From positions 2,342,001 to 2,406,000 of the forward strand of contig NC_013960.1 in NCBI RefSeq assembly GCF_000024725.1: a stretch of 64,000 bases of DNA. The letters run 5' to 3'. Below, piece by piece: positions 37,723 to 46,138 of this stretch. The translations under genes and the position numbers were made by a program. This DNA comes from Nitrosococcus halophilus Nc 4 (GTDB taxonomy: Bacteria > Pseudomonadota > Gammaproteobacteria > Nitrosococcales > Nitrosococcaceae). The notes beneath the pieces are model-generated. The model was not told where the DNA came from. It did no database searches and was given only the letters and a program-made list of their open reading frames with translations. The stretch's first letter is position 1; each line of letters starts with the position of its first letter.

Positions 37723-38229
37723 ATGACAGAATCCACTGAAAAAGACATTGATGAGTTCAGGTTTCACTTCGATTCAATGTATATAGGAGGCATTCCGCGC
37801 CTGCTTGATGAAGCTGGTGCCTTCTTGGCTTTTCTGACCATTCTCACCGCAGTAGACGCGCTGGCGGGTGTTTGGAATCCGAACATGGGATCTGGTGAGC
37901 GCTTCAAGGGATTTGTGGCGGCATATTTTCCTGATAATCTCAAGTCTCGAGCGGAGGACCTATGGCGCTTCCGAAATCTCATGGTGCATGCGTTTAATCC
38001 TGGACCATTCGCCCTCGTTTGCAATCAGTCACGTCTTCATCTGACTCCTCACGGTGAAGTCACAGTTCTAAACGCGCAGGACTTTTATACGGCGTTGGTT
38101 TTGGCATCTCAGAACTATTTTCGAGAGCTGCAGGAAGAAGGGACTTTGCGCGCAAATTTTCGGCGAAGGATCGACGAAAAAGATGGTGGAGCACCCGATA
38201 GCCACATCGGAGCGAGAGTTACCACTTGA
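37723..38229 (+). CDS. HEPN-like cassette protein
   Basis: A protein of about 168 residues from the ATG at 37723. Helical throughout, with the segment LWRFRNLMVHAFNPG around residues 83-97, in which RNLMVH matches the Rx4-6H motif of HEPN RNases (established family pattern). The N-terminal half (IPRLLDEAGAFLAFLTILTAVDALAGV) is typical of HEPN-fold helices. Many HEPN proteins are toxins or defence RNases, but some are inert partners, so activity is not certain. Single gene in a cassette between attC 6 and 7. Confidence 0.6.
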   Translation: MTESTEKDIDEFRFHFDSMYIGGIPRLLDEAGAFLAFLTILTAVDALAGVWNPNMGSGERFKGFVAAYFPDNLKSRAEDLWRFRNLMVHAFNPGPFALVCNQSRLHLTPHGEVTVLNAQDFYTALVLASQNYFRELQEEGTLRANFRRRIDEKDGGAPDSHIGARVTT

Positions 38230-38232
38230 TCC

Positions 38233-38327
38233 GTCTAACAAAACAATATGTTCAAGTTCGCTCCTTTCAGTCGCTGGGACCTCAAAACCGCTGTGCGGCT
38301 TTTCGGCCCCTTAACACAGCGTTAGGC
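38233..38327 (+). other. attC site 7
   Basis: 95 bases from GTCTAAC to GTTAGGC; AACAAAACAATATGTTCAAG is matched by CTTAACACAGCGTTAG and the interior carries GCCGAAAAGCC-like arms. Confidence 0.82.
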
Positions 38328-38368
38328 CGTGACCGAATCTATTCACACCCATAAGGAGATTTCCCGAA

Positions 38369-39115
38369 ATGGACATTCCACGGATCTTCAACATCAGCGA
38401 AAGTGCTCACCGCATCCATAACCCGTTCACACCCGAAAAGCTCGCCACTCTCGGCGCGGCGCTGCGTCTGGAAACGGGGACCCGAGTGCTCGACCTCGGC
38501 AGCGGTTCGGGGGAGATGCTGTGCACCTGGGCACGCGATTACGGAGTCCTCGGCACTGGCATCGACATGAGCCAGTTGTTCACCGAGCAAGCGAAACTCC
38601 GCGCTGAAGAACTCGGCGTCGCCGATCAAGTCAAGTTCATCCATGGCGATGCTACCGGCTACGTCTCGGACGACAAGGCAGGTGTGGCAGCCTGTCTCGG
38701 TGCTACATGGATCGCTGGGGGAGTCATCGGCACTATCGAGCTTCTGGCGCAGAGCCTCCACACCGGAGGGATCATCCTCATCGGCGAGCCCTACTGGCGG
38801 CAGTTACCGCCGACGGAAGATGTTGCCAAGGGGTGTCTTGCCAACTCAATCTCCGACTTTCTCATGCTTCCAGAACTTCTCGCATCTTTCGGCCACCTTG
38901 GCTACGACGTCGTTGAAATGGTTCTGGCTGACCAAGACGGCTGGGACAGATACGAGGCGGCCAAATGGCTCACCATGCGCCGATGGCTTGAAGCCAATCC
39001 CGACGACGAGTTCGCGAAAGATGTTCGAGCCAAACTGACCTCGGAACCCGAGCGATACGCCGCTTACACGCGTGAATACCTGGGCTGGGGGGTGTTCGCG
39101 CTGATGCCGCGGTGA
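38369..39115 (+). CDS. class-I SAM-dependent methyltransferase
   Basis: A 248-residue methyltransferase. Motif I VLDLGSGSGEML (about residues 37-48), acidic motif II GTGIDMSQLF, motif III VKFIHGDATGY and a post-I region LHTGGIILIGEPYW are in the usual order for small-molecule methyltransferases. Substrate unknown. ATG start with AAGGAG seven bases upstream. GC content is higher than in adjacent cassettes. About 140 non-coding bases follow before attC 8. Confidence 0.88.
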   Translation: MDIPRIFNISESAHRIHNPFTPEKLATLGAALRLETGTRVLDLGSGSGEMLCTWARDYGVLGTGIDMSQLFTEQAKLRAEELGVADQVKFIHGDATGYVSDDKAGVAACLGATWIAGGVIGTIELLAQSLHTGGIILIGEPYWRQLPPTEDVAKGCLANSISDFLMLPELLASFGHLGYDVVEMVLADQDGWDRYEAAKWLTMRRWLEANPDDEFAKDVRAKLTSEPERYAAYTREYLGWGVFALMPR

Positions 39116-39252
39116 TTCGTTGGCGTATCCGGCGGATCGTCAACGGCTGTGCCGCGCAACAGCTGGTGGCTCGCCGAGATGTGATTGCGCCTGAATTCAT
39201 TTCTTATGCTCTAGTTATCCGTGCAATCAACAGAAAGGTCTGTCTCAAGCGG

Positions 39253-39311
39253 GCCTAACATTCATTCAAGCCGACGCCGCTTCGCGGCGCGGCTTAATTC
39301 AGGCGTTAGAT
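39253..39311 (+). other. attC site 8
   Basis: 59 bases from GCCTAAC to GTTAGAT with a near-perfect palindrome (CAAGCCGACGCCGC TTCG CGGCGCGGCTT). This is the canonical short attC type seen in class-1 integron cassettes and is the clearest site in the array. Confidence 0.95.
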
Positions 39312-39369
39312 TTCTACGGGGCAGAGAATTTACTCAGTGGGCAGGAATATTGACCTCATCGGTTGCGAT

Positions 39370-39915
39370 ATGAATATTACAGAAGAAGCAAAAAATATAC
39401 TTAGAGGCATACCTGTTAAAATTCTAGATATACCAAATCGAGCTAAAAATATTTTAACAGCTGGTGGAGTTGAAAATGTTCTTGGGGCAATCGAAACCAT
39501 TAAAAGTGGATTCGTAGGGATGTCTGGGATTGGTGCGAAAACCATTTCTGAGAGTGTTGAGAAAGTAGATGATTTGCTTGTAAAAATAGAGAATATAGAA
39601 CCAGATCTTATTCTAAATGTCCTTGATCCTAGGGAATCGTATTTTGAGCATGCCAATGGAAATATGCTTCAAGTATTCTCTCCTATAATAGATTTGTATT
39701 TTGAGAAGAAAGGAGGGAATCATGCTGAAAGAAACAAGGATATTCTGTGCAAGAGATTTAATCTTGAAGGCGAAGGTGAATATACACTAGAAGATATAGG
39801 CATTTATTATGATCTCACGCGTGAGCGCGTTCGACAGATTGAGGCCAAAACTATATCTGATCTAGATTTGCTTCTTTCTGGGAAATTAAAAACCAAAAAA
39901 TGGAGACTGGATTAA
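39370..39915 (+). CDS. RNA polymerase alpha-CTD-like plus sigma-70 region 4-like protein
   Basis: About 181 residues from the ATG at 39370 (an upstream GTG at 39337 is possible). The N-terminal half (PVKILDIPNRAKNILTAGGV then GFVGMSGIGAKTISESVEKV) matches the helix-hairpin-helix DNA-binding domain of RNA polymerase alpha (RpoA CTD). The C-terminal part (YTLEDIGIYYDLTRERVRQI, then EAKTISDL) matches sigma-70 region 4, which recognises -35 elements. Having both on one small protein suggests a promoter-binding regulator or RNA-polymerase decoy (inference). After its stop the same frame continues open with LTDRYLCMKDKLREKDYILS, so the gene may once have been longer. Confidence 0.7.
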   Translation: MNITEEAKNILRGIPVKILDIPNRAKNILTAGGVENVLGAIETIKSGFVGMSGIGAKTISESVEKVDDLLVKIENIEPDLILNVLDPRESYFEHANGNMLQVFSPIIDLYFEKKGGNHAERNKDILCKRFNLEGEGEYTLEDIGIYYDLTRERVRQIEAKTISDLDLLLSGKLKTKKWRLD

Positions 39916-40003
39916 CGGCTTACAGATAGGTATTTGTGCATGAAAGATAAACTCAGAGAGAAGGACTACATTCTATCTACAATTGAGCTGAATTCATTTC
40001 TTA

Positions 40004-40252
40004 ATGACCTGTGAGGAAATTGAAGTAGATGACGATCTGATATCAATTAAATTCAATTGCTTGAAAAGCGCTGCTGATAAAGCTTATCGCTTGCTTTCCT
40101 CAAAAAATAAGCCGCTCCATTACTCAGAGCTGTGTAAAGAAATAAATCTTCTAGAGCAGTCCCTTTCAAAAACATCTAAGCTAATGAATCTCCAATTTTT
40201 AAGACCAGAGATACCAATAAGCGATATAAAGAAGTTTATTGTGACGACTTAA
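40004..40252 (+). CDS. fragment with HARE-HTH-like winged helix
   Basis: An 82-residue frame with AYRLLSSKNKPLHYSELCKE, resembling the start of the HARE-HTH winged helix (also in RNA polymerase delta). The open frame before it and after it lies in a different phase, and its first Met does not have a clear ribosome binding site. It is best read as the middle of a decayed longer gene linking the frames 39370-39915 and 40279-40926. Confidence 0.45.
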   Translation: MTCEEIEVDDDLISIKFNCLKSAADKAYRLLSSKNKPLHYSELCKEINLLEQSLSKTSKLMNLQFLRPEIPISDIKKFIVTT

Positions 40253-40278
40253 ATTACTGTTTAGAAGAATCAGGGCTA

Positions 40279-40926
40279 GTGAGAACCCTATTGAGGGATA
40301 GAGTTCAGAATGAAATACGATCAATATTATATGAGAAACCAAACACCCCAATTAAAAAGGGTGACTTATATAAATTGGTTAATAAAGAGGTTCCTTGCCA
40401 ACGGCCTACATTCTATCAATATTTGGATAAAGCCACCGACATAAAGCAATACAAAGAAGGTAATTTTTATTACGCGGTTTACGAGCATTCTGAGGAAGGA
40501 AGCAGGATAGACATTAACCTCGGCGAATACAACTTGGATTCGATTCTTATGGCCCATCTTATTCGCCCAGTATCAATGCTGGATATAGAAAATGTTGATA
40601 TAGCGTTATTTGAATTGGGACTTATTTTTGAAAATGAGCTAAAAGAGTATTTACTTGAGGCCAGAAATAATTCCACGATTACTGTCGTTCAAAAAGATAT
40701 GAGAAGACTCTCCACCATGATTGATTGCGTTGTTCGAGAGGGTGTTGTTACAAAAGGGCACCATCTAAGCACACTTCGAGAGGAGAGAAATAACAGAGCG
40801 CATGGTAAACAACCGTCGATAGAAGAAAGGGCAGTATTATTCAATAAAGCACATTACTTGGCAGAGTTGTTTATCAGGTATATTGCACATTTTAATAAAC
40901 TTAAGCGGGAAATAATAGAAATCTAA
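40279..40926 (+). CDS. helical cassette protein with HEPN-like motif
   Basis: A 215-residue frame. The N-terminal third looks like a winged helix (VQNEIRSILYEKPNTPIKKG, TFYQYLDKATDIKQYKEGNF). The C-terminal third contains REERNNRAHGKQPSIEERAVLF, in which RNNRAH fits the Rx4H motif of HEPN domains. The start is a GTG within what may be a longer upstream reading (DLNYCLEESGLVRTLL in the same frame). The stop lies in attC 9. Function unknown; an abortive-infection or toxin role is only a guess. Confidence 0.55.
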   Translation: MRTLLRDRVQNEIRSILYEKPNTPIKKGDLYKLVNKEVPCQRPTFYQYLDKATDIKQYKEGNFYYAVYEHSEEGSRIDINLGEYNLDSILMAHLIRPVSMLDIENVDIALFELGLIFENELKEYLLEARNNSTITVVQKDMRRLSTMIDCVVREGVVTKGHHLSTLREERNNRAHGKQPSIEERAVLFNKAHYLAELFIRYIAHFNKLKREIIEI

Positions 40927-41035
40927 CAAAAGGCTCGAGAGGGGCATTATTCCGCGGCTTTGCCCCGTACTCGCGATGCGTTCATCTTGAGCGCCCGCTC
41001 CGCGCGGGGTGCCGCTCAACTTCGACCCGTTAGGT
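40921..41035 (+). other. attC site 9
   Basis: 115 bases from ATCTAAC to GTTAGGT; the interior carries long GC-rich arms (CGCTCCGCGCGGGG) and the right half CGCTCAACTTCGACCCGTTAGG. Confidence 0.8.
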
Positions 41036-41041
41036 TTACAT

Positions 41042-41698
41042 ATGGTTACTGATATTGAATTAATGCTCAACTTGATGGATAGGGCATTACAGGATTTCGA
41101 GCGCGCGATGCCAAATAAGCCGAAATTCGTAAAACTTTCATTTGGTTATGCGTATCGATTTCAAGAAAAAGATATATATCAGGCGATGATTCAAAAGTTA
41201 GCTCGTATCCAAAGCTCTGTACCGCACTGCGCAGCTACTGCTAAACAACGGCTTTGTTCAGGAACAAGCAATTCTTCATCGCGCTATAGATGAAACAAAC
41301 GAAGATATTATGTTTCTTGTTTATGCTGTCACAAACGACAGCATTACCGATCTGCACAAACGCTTTCTTGAGTCCTTCTGGGGAGAGGAAGTTGACAAAT
41401 CTGGAACAATGATAGATTCAGAACAGAAAGGACCAACGATTCCAAGAAAAAGATACATGCTTACTTGGCCAAGATAGAAGGAGTAGAACTAGACCCAAGC
41501 ACATACCAAGAGCCAATAAGAGCGATAAGCAAAGCGTATTCAGGATTTGTGAATGGAGCCTCACCGCACATTATGGGCATGTATGTTGGAAACCCGCCTC
41601 ATTTTCATACCAAGGGAATGTTGGGTACACCCAGAATGGAAGAGCATGCCGATGATTTATGGAATTACGTTTATCGTAGTTTCATTTCACTGCCCTAG
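41042..41698 (+). pseudogene. last cassette gene, broken by two frameshifts
   Basis: The ATG at 41042 starts MVTDIELMLNLMDRALQDFE and runs to about 41215, where the reading continues in another frame as ALYRTAQLLLNNGFVQEQAI ... DKSGTMIDSEQKGPTIPRK (to about 41445) and then in a third frame as KIHAYLAKIEGVELDPSTY ... EEHADDLWNYVYRSFISLP, ending at 41698. Joined, the three parts give one protein of roughly 220 residues, helical, with a GMYVGNPPHFHTKGMLGTPR segment. No domain was named. Two independent frameshifts argue for decay rather than a sequencing error. Confidence 0.65.
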
Positions 41699-41744
41699 AC
41701 GGTGATGGGGATGGCGTGCCGTGTGAGGCGATATGTCGGTAGTT
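41696..41744 (+). pseudogene. remnant of an Excalibur calcium-binding domain
   Basis: Codons just past the last cassette gene read LDGDGDGVPCEAICR then stop. The DxDxDGxxCE pattern is diagnostic of the C-terminal end of Excalibur domains. No start or remaining domain precedes it in frame, so it is a 3' fragment of a gene cut off by the array boundary or a deletion. Confidence 0.5.
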
Positions 41745-41912
41745 AAACAATGTTAGGACTCCCTGAAAATAAGCATTCCTTTCAGGCTGGTAGAGTTAAG
41801 GAGTTAGTATGGCTGGGCGATAACAACTACTATCGATAGTATTGAAAACAGAGCACTTTAAAAGCTTTTGCTGAAGCGCGGACCCAAGAGATTGGGGCTA
41901 AATCCCGCAGCT

Positions 41913-43985
41913 TTAGTCAGCCCGTTTCTCCAGTAATATCTGTTGGGCCGAGCGGGGTTTTTGGTTGCCGGTGGGTTTGAGGCGTTTGTAACTGCCGTCG
42001 GATTGCAGTATCCAGGCCTGGGTGTTATCTGAAAGATAGAGTAACAGCCCTTCTTTCAATAGCCGCTCGGCTAGACGTGGGTCTTCAACAGGAAAGGCGG
42101 TTTCGACGCGGCGAAACATGTTCCGCTCCATCCAATCGGCGCTAGAGCAGTAGATCTCGCTGTGACCATCATTGAGAAAATAATAAATGCGGCTATGTTC
42201 CAGAAAACGGCCGACAATGGAGCGCACCTGAATGTTGTCTGAGACGTTGGGAATACCGGGCCGCAACCGGCAGATCCCGCGGATGATAAGCTCGATTTTT
42301 ACCCCGGCCTGGGAGGCCCGATAAAGGGCTTGGATGAGTTGGGGCTCGGTGAGGGAATTCATCTTGGCAATGAGGTGGGCAGGCTTGCCATCCTTCGCAT
42401 GTTCTGCTTCCCGATCAATGTAGCCGATAAGCTGCTTATGGAGGGTGAAGGGGGATTGCCAGAGTTTCTTGAGCTTTCGGGCTCGGCCGAGCCCCGTCAG
42501 TTGGGAAAAGATCTTATGGGCATCATCGCCTATGTCCTTATCGCAGGTCAGCAAACCAATATCAGTATAAATTCGGCTGGTCCGGGCATGGTAATTGCCA
42601 GTGCTTAGATGGACATAACGCCGCAAGCGCTTCCCCTCCCGGCGTACGACAACCATCACTTTGGCGTGGCTTTTATAGCCCACCACCCCATACACCACTT
42701 GAGCCCCCGCATCCTGTAGGCGGTTGGCCAAATGAATATTTTCTTCTTCGTCGAAGCGGGCGCGCAACTCCACTACCGCCGTGACTTCCTTGCCTGTTTT
42801 GGCGGCTTCCACCAAGGCATCGGCAATGACGGAATCGGGGCCAGTGCGGTAGAGGGTTTGTTTAATCGCCAGCACCTGCGGATCGGCCGCCGCTTTGCGT
42901 AAGAACTCGACTACGGGGGCAAAAGATTCAAAAGGATGGTGTAGTAATACATCACCCCGCTGAATGATTTCAAAGATATCCGTATTGCGGGTCATGCGCA
43001 GGGGAAGACCGGGAGTGAATGGGGGGTACTTGAGATCAGGACGGTCTACCAGGTCGGGGAGGGGCATTAGGCGGTTCAGGTTGACGGGCCCATTCACTTT
43101 ATAGAGGTCGTCTAAAGTGAGGTTGAACTGTTTGAGAAGAAAGTCGGCCATCTCGTCGGGACAGTTGTCTGCGACTTCTAAACGGACGGCATCGCCATAG
43201 CGGCGGGTCGACAGTTCCCCTTCCAGGGCGTGCAATAGGTCGTCGATCTCCTCCTCGTCCACAAATAGATCGCTGTTACGGGTGACCCGGAATTGGTAAC
43301 AACCCGTCGCGGACATGCCGGGGAACAGGTCATCCACATAGGCATGGATAATGGAGGAGAGGAAAATGAACTCATAGGGTCCCTTGGCATAAGCGCGGGG
43401 TACATGGATGAGTCGTGGCAAAGTCCGCGGGGCCATGACCACGGCAATCCCGTTCTCACGGCCAAAGGCATCTTTTCCTTCTAGGGAAACGATAAAATTT
43501 AGACTCTTATTGATAATACGCGGAAAGGGGTGGGCAGGGTCCAAGCCCAGCGGGCTGAGCATGGGTAGCAGCTCGCTATTAAAGTAGCGCTTTACCCATT
43601 GGGCCTGTTTGGGAGTCCATTCTTGGCGCCGGAGAAAGCGGATATTTTCCTTTTCAAGTTGGGGAAACAAGGTTTCCTGTAGGATCCGGTATTGTTCTTC
43701 CACCATGCCGTGGGCATATTCACTGACCCGCTTTAAGGTTTCATGGGGAGTTAAGCCATCCGGACCTGCCTGTACCGAGCCTAGGGCAATCTGCTCCTTA
43801 AGACCGGATACCCGGATTTCGAAGAATTCATCTAGATTGGTGCTGGAGATGCACAGAAAGCGCAATCTTTCCAATAAGGGAATGCTCTCGTCCGTCGCCT
43901 GGGCGAGTACCCGGCTGTGAAATTGCAGCAGGCTAAGCTCGCGATTGATATAAAGATCAGGGTGCTTTAGGTCGGGGGCATCCAT
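41913..43985 (-). CDS. ppk: polyphosphate kinase
   Basis: A 690-residue Ppk1: N-terminal helical domain starting with YINRELSLLQFHSRVLAQA, head domain, then the phosphotransferase half with VVELRARFDEEENIHLANRL and HLSTGNYHARTSRIYTD, which contains the autophosphorylated histidine, and the C-terminal second PLD-like motif. It reversibly makes polyphosphate from ATP. It converges from the other side of the cassette array with ppx, so the array separates the two polyphosphate genes. Confidence 0.95.
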   Translation of the reverse strand: MDAPDLKHPDLYINRELSLLQFHSRVLAQATDESIPLLERLRFLCISSTNLDEFFEIRVSGLKEQIALGSVQAGPDGLTPHETLKRVSEYAHGMVEEQYRILQETLFPQLEKENIRFLRRQEWTPKQAQWVKRYFNSELLPMLSPLGLDPAHPFPRIINKSLNFIVSLEGKDAFGRENGIAVVMAPRTLPRLIHVPRAYAKGPYEFIFLSSIIHAYVDDLFPGMSATGCYQFRVTRNSDLFVDEEEIDDLLHALEGELSTRRYGDAVRLEVADNCPDEMADFLLKQFNLTLDDLYKVNGPVNLNRLMPLPDLVDRPDLKYPPFTPGLPLRMTRNTDIFEIIQRGDVLLHHPFESFAPVVEFLRKAAADPQVLAIKQTLYRTGPDSVIADALVEAAKTGKEVTAVVELRARFDEEENIHLANRLQDAGAQVVYGVVGYKSHAKVMVVVRREGKRLRRYVHLSTGNYHARTSRIYTDIGLLTCDKDIGDDAHKIFSQLTGLGRARKLKKLWQSPFTLHKQLIGYIDREAEHAKDGKPAHLIAKMNSLTEPQLIQALYRASQAGVKIELIIRGICRLRPGIPNVSDNIQVRSIVGRFLEHSRIYYFLNDGHSEIYCSSADWMERNMFRRVETAFPVEDPRLAERLLKEGLLLYLSDNTQAWILQSDGSYKRLKPTGNQKPRSAQQILLEKRAD

Positions 43986-44014
43986 AAGTTGAGTCCCTGG
44001 GAAACGGCGATTAT

Positions 44015-44296
44015 TTAGCCTTCTGGATATTCCTGGGGGGTATAGGCTTTGATGCTGAGGGCGTGGATTTCATTACCCATGGCTTCATCAACAGCGCCAT
44101 AAACCAGGCGATGGCGTTCTATCCGGGATTTCCCAGCAAAGGCTTCAGCCACAATGGTCACTTGGTAATGACCGCCGCCGCCATGACCGCTGTGCCCTGC
44201 ATGGCGAGCGCTTTCGTCTTTGATGGCCACAGAGCGGGGGGAGAGGGCAGCCTCCAGGCGGGTGCGGATGAAAGCCACCCGTTCCTCTGGAGTCAT
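44015..44296 (-). CDS. bolA: BolA-family protein
   Basis: A 93-residue Bol[26 protein letters not shown], an [16 protein letters not shown] loop, then [21 protein letters not shown] and [14 protein letters not shown]. BolA proteins form [2Fe-2S] complexes with monothiol glutaredoxins (a grxD is at 4465-4794) and influence cell shape. The start overlaps the stop of yciI by four bases. Confidence 0.93.
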   Translation of the reverse strand: MTPEERVAFIRTRLEAALSPRSVAIKDESARHAGHSGHGGGGHYQVTIVAEAFAGKSRIERHRLVYGAVDEAMGNEIHALSIKAYTPQEYPEG

Positions 44297-44598
44297 GGCA
44301 GCACCTGTTTGAAGGGCTTGACGGTCACCTGGGCATAGACTCCGGCTGCTACATAGGGATCAGCCTCGGCCCATTGTTCCGCTGCCTCCAGGGAAGGAAA
44401 TTCCGCTATGATTAGGCTGCCCGTAAAGCTTGCTTCGCCGGGGTCCTCGGTATCCATGGCAGGAAAAGGACCTGCCAGCACCAAGCGGCCATTTTCTTGG
44501 AGTTCCTGGATTCGCGCTAGGTGGGCAGAGCGGACTTGGCGGCGGCGTTCTAGGCTGTGTTCAATGTCTTGACCGATAATGGCATAGAGCATGATCAA
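44293..44598 (-). CDS. yciI: YciI-like protein
   Basis: A 101-residue ferredoxin-fold protein of the YCII family with H-x-A..L ([24 protein letters not shown]), the conserved D in MDTEDPG and the C-terminal [23 protein letters not shown]. Biochemical role not established. Overlaps bolA and yciB, in the order yciB-yciI-bolA. Confidence 0.9.
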   Translation of the reverse strand: MIMLYAIIGQDIEHSLERRRQVRSAHLARIQELQENGRLVLAGPFPAMDTEDPGEASFTGSLIIAEFPSLEAAEQWAEADPYVAAGVYAQVTVKPFKQVLP

Positions 44599-45209
44599 TC
44601 CTCAGACGGGTTGAGGTACCGGGTCAGATAAAAAGCCTGACCGACAACAAATAAAAGTGTCAACCCTAGCATACCAAACAGTTTGAAGTTTACCCAGACA
44701 GCCTCTGTGAACTGATAGGCCACATAGAGATTGGCCAGACCCGAGGCCAGAAAAAATATCACCCAGGCTATATTAAGGCGCTTCCATAGGGAGGTGGGCA
44801 AAGTGATCGCGGTGCTCATCATCCGCTGTACCAGAGGTTTGCGGGTGAATATCTGACTGGCCAGGAAGGCGAGACCGAAGAGCCAATTGACCACCGTCGG
44901 TTTCCACTTAATGAAAGTGGGATCGCGAAACACCAGGGTGGCTCCTCCCAATAGGGTCACTAGGCCTAGGGTAACTAGGTGCATGGGCTCGAAGCGATGG
45001 TGCTTGAAAAAATAGAGGCTGACTTGCAGGGCGGAGGCAAGGATGGCTACGGCCGTTGCAAAAAGAATGGCATCCTCCGAACCACCAGGGGTGAGTTTCA
45101 GGAAGGGGATGCGATTAAGTTCCTCTACGATTTCTGAAGGCAGCTTATCGTAGAATTGATAAGCGCAAAAAAATAAAATAACGGGAAAAAGGTCAAAAAA
45201 TAGCTTCAT
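44595..45209 (-). CDS. yciB: septation protein A / inner-membrane protein YciB
   Basis: A 204-residue membrane protein with about five or six hydrophobic helices, starting [20 protein letters not shown], with the family segments [20 protein letters not shown] and [21 protein letters not shown]. YciB takes part in envelope maintenance and septum formation in E. coli. It is the first gene of the minus-strand yciB-yciI-bolA unit; compared with family members it has a longer hydrophilic loop after the first span. Confidence 0.92.
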   Translation of the reverse strand: MKLFFDLFPVILFFCAYQFYDKLPSEIVEELNRIPFLKLTPGGSEDAILFATAVAILASALQVSLYFFKHHRFEPMHLVTLGLVTLLGGATLVFRDPTFIKWKPTVVNWLFGLAFLASQIFTRKPLVQRMMSTAITLPTSLWKRLNIAWVIFFLASGLANLYVAYQFTEAVWVNFKLFGMLGLTLLFVVGQAFYLTRYLNPSED

Positions 45210-45283
45210 AGATTCAATAGTTTCATCCTATTATAGCGTAAAAATATCTTACTGTATTTGCCATATGAGGTACACTGTATTAG

Positions 45284-46120
45284 ATGGCAACAGCAATCTA
45301 CGATTTACATACCCATTCAACGGCTTCCGATGGGACTCTTAATCCTACCGCGCTGGTTCAGCGTGCTGCCGCCCAAGGAGTGGCAGTCCTGGCTTTAACC
45401 GACCATGACTGCACTGGGGGTTTGGCTGAGGCTAGCGCCGTCTCTGCAAATTTAGAGCTGGAGTTGGTTTCCGGAGTGGAGATCTCAGTGACCTGGGGCG
45501 GGCGTACTGTGCATATTTTAGGGCTGGGCATTGATCGGGAAAACTTGGAACTGCAAGCCGGCCTACAGCAGCTACGGGCCTATCGGGATGAACGGGCCCG
45601 TGAAATAGCTCAGGGTCTTCAAAAAGCGGGAATTGAGGGTGCCCTGGAGGGGGCCTCATGCTATGCCCAGGGCAATATTCTTAGTCGCACCCACTTTGCC
45701 CGTTTTTTGGTTGAAAAAGGGTATGCCAAGAACACCCAGGATGTCTTTAAGCGCTATCTAGTCCAGGGCAAACCAGGGCATGTTGCGGGTCGTTGGGCGA
45801 CCTTGGAAGAGGCTGTAACCTGGATCCGTCATGCTGGCGGGTTCCCAGTAGTGGCCCATCCAGCCCGCTACCGATTGACCCGTAGTAAATTGATGCAACT
45901 GCTGGGTGAATTTAAGGAATGGGGGGGAGTTGCCCTTGAAGTGGTTTCAGGCAGCCAGCCCCCCGAGGCGACGGCCCTTTTGCTTCGTCTTGCCCGGGAG
46001 ATGGATCTTTTGGGGTCGTGTGGTTCCGACTATCATGGACCAGAGAATACCTGGATTGAACTGGGCCGGACTCCCCCTTTGCCTGGCGGCTGCACGCCGG
46101 TGTGGAGTCTATGGCAGTAA
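45284..46120 (+). CDS. rnm: PHP-domain phosphoesterase (RNase AM type)
   Basis: A 278-residue PHP protein. The metal-binding motifs are YDLHTHSTASDGTL (about residues 6-19), ALTDHDCTGG, VSGVEIS and the C-terminal GSDYHGP. E. coli YciV/RNase AM shortens 5' ends of rRNA precursors and also hydrolyses 3',5'-bisphosphates. It diverges from yciB and is followed by the YciO-like gene, the same neighbours as in other gammaproteobacteria. Confidence 0.88.
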   Translation: MATAIYDLHTHSTASDGTLNPTALVQRAAAQGVAVLALTDHDCTGGLAEASAVSANLELELVSGVEISVTWGGRTVHILGLGIDRENLELQAGLQQLRAYRDERAREIAQGLQKAGIEGALEGASCYAQGNILSRTHFARFLVEKGYAKNTQDVFKRYLVQGKPGHVAGRWATLEEAVTWIRHAGGFPVVAHPARYRLTRSKLMQLLGEFKEWGGVALEVVSGSQPPEATALLLRLAREMDLLGSCGSDYHGPENTWIELGRTPPLPGGCTPVWSLWQ

Positions 46121-46138
46121 CCGCAAAGATAGTATCCC

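Larger units (their letters stand above)
31178..41698 (+). mobile_element. integron gene-cassette array without integrase
   Basis: Nine attC-like sites in one orientation, each bounded by a (R)YYYAAC-type 5' box and a GTTRRRY-like 3' box around an imperfect palindrome, divide the region into cassettes of 0.3-2.4 kb whose genes all lie on the plus strand and stop at or just before the next attC. Codon and base use shifts from cassette to cassette, as expected of separate origins. No tyrosine recombinase (IntI) is present in the window, and the outer edges lack a clear attI. It lies between the ppx/CYTH genes and ppk. Confidence 0.88.

Noticed and set aside
41700-41770. Possible tenth attC at the distal end (GTTAGGA at about 41751)
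   Set aside because: No matching 5' box or palindrome around it; the sequence is instead explained in part by the Excalibur remnant.
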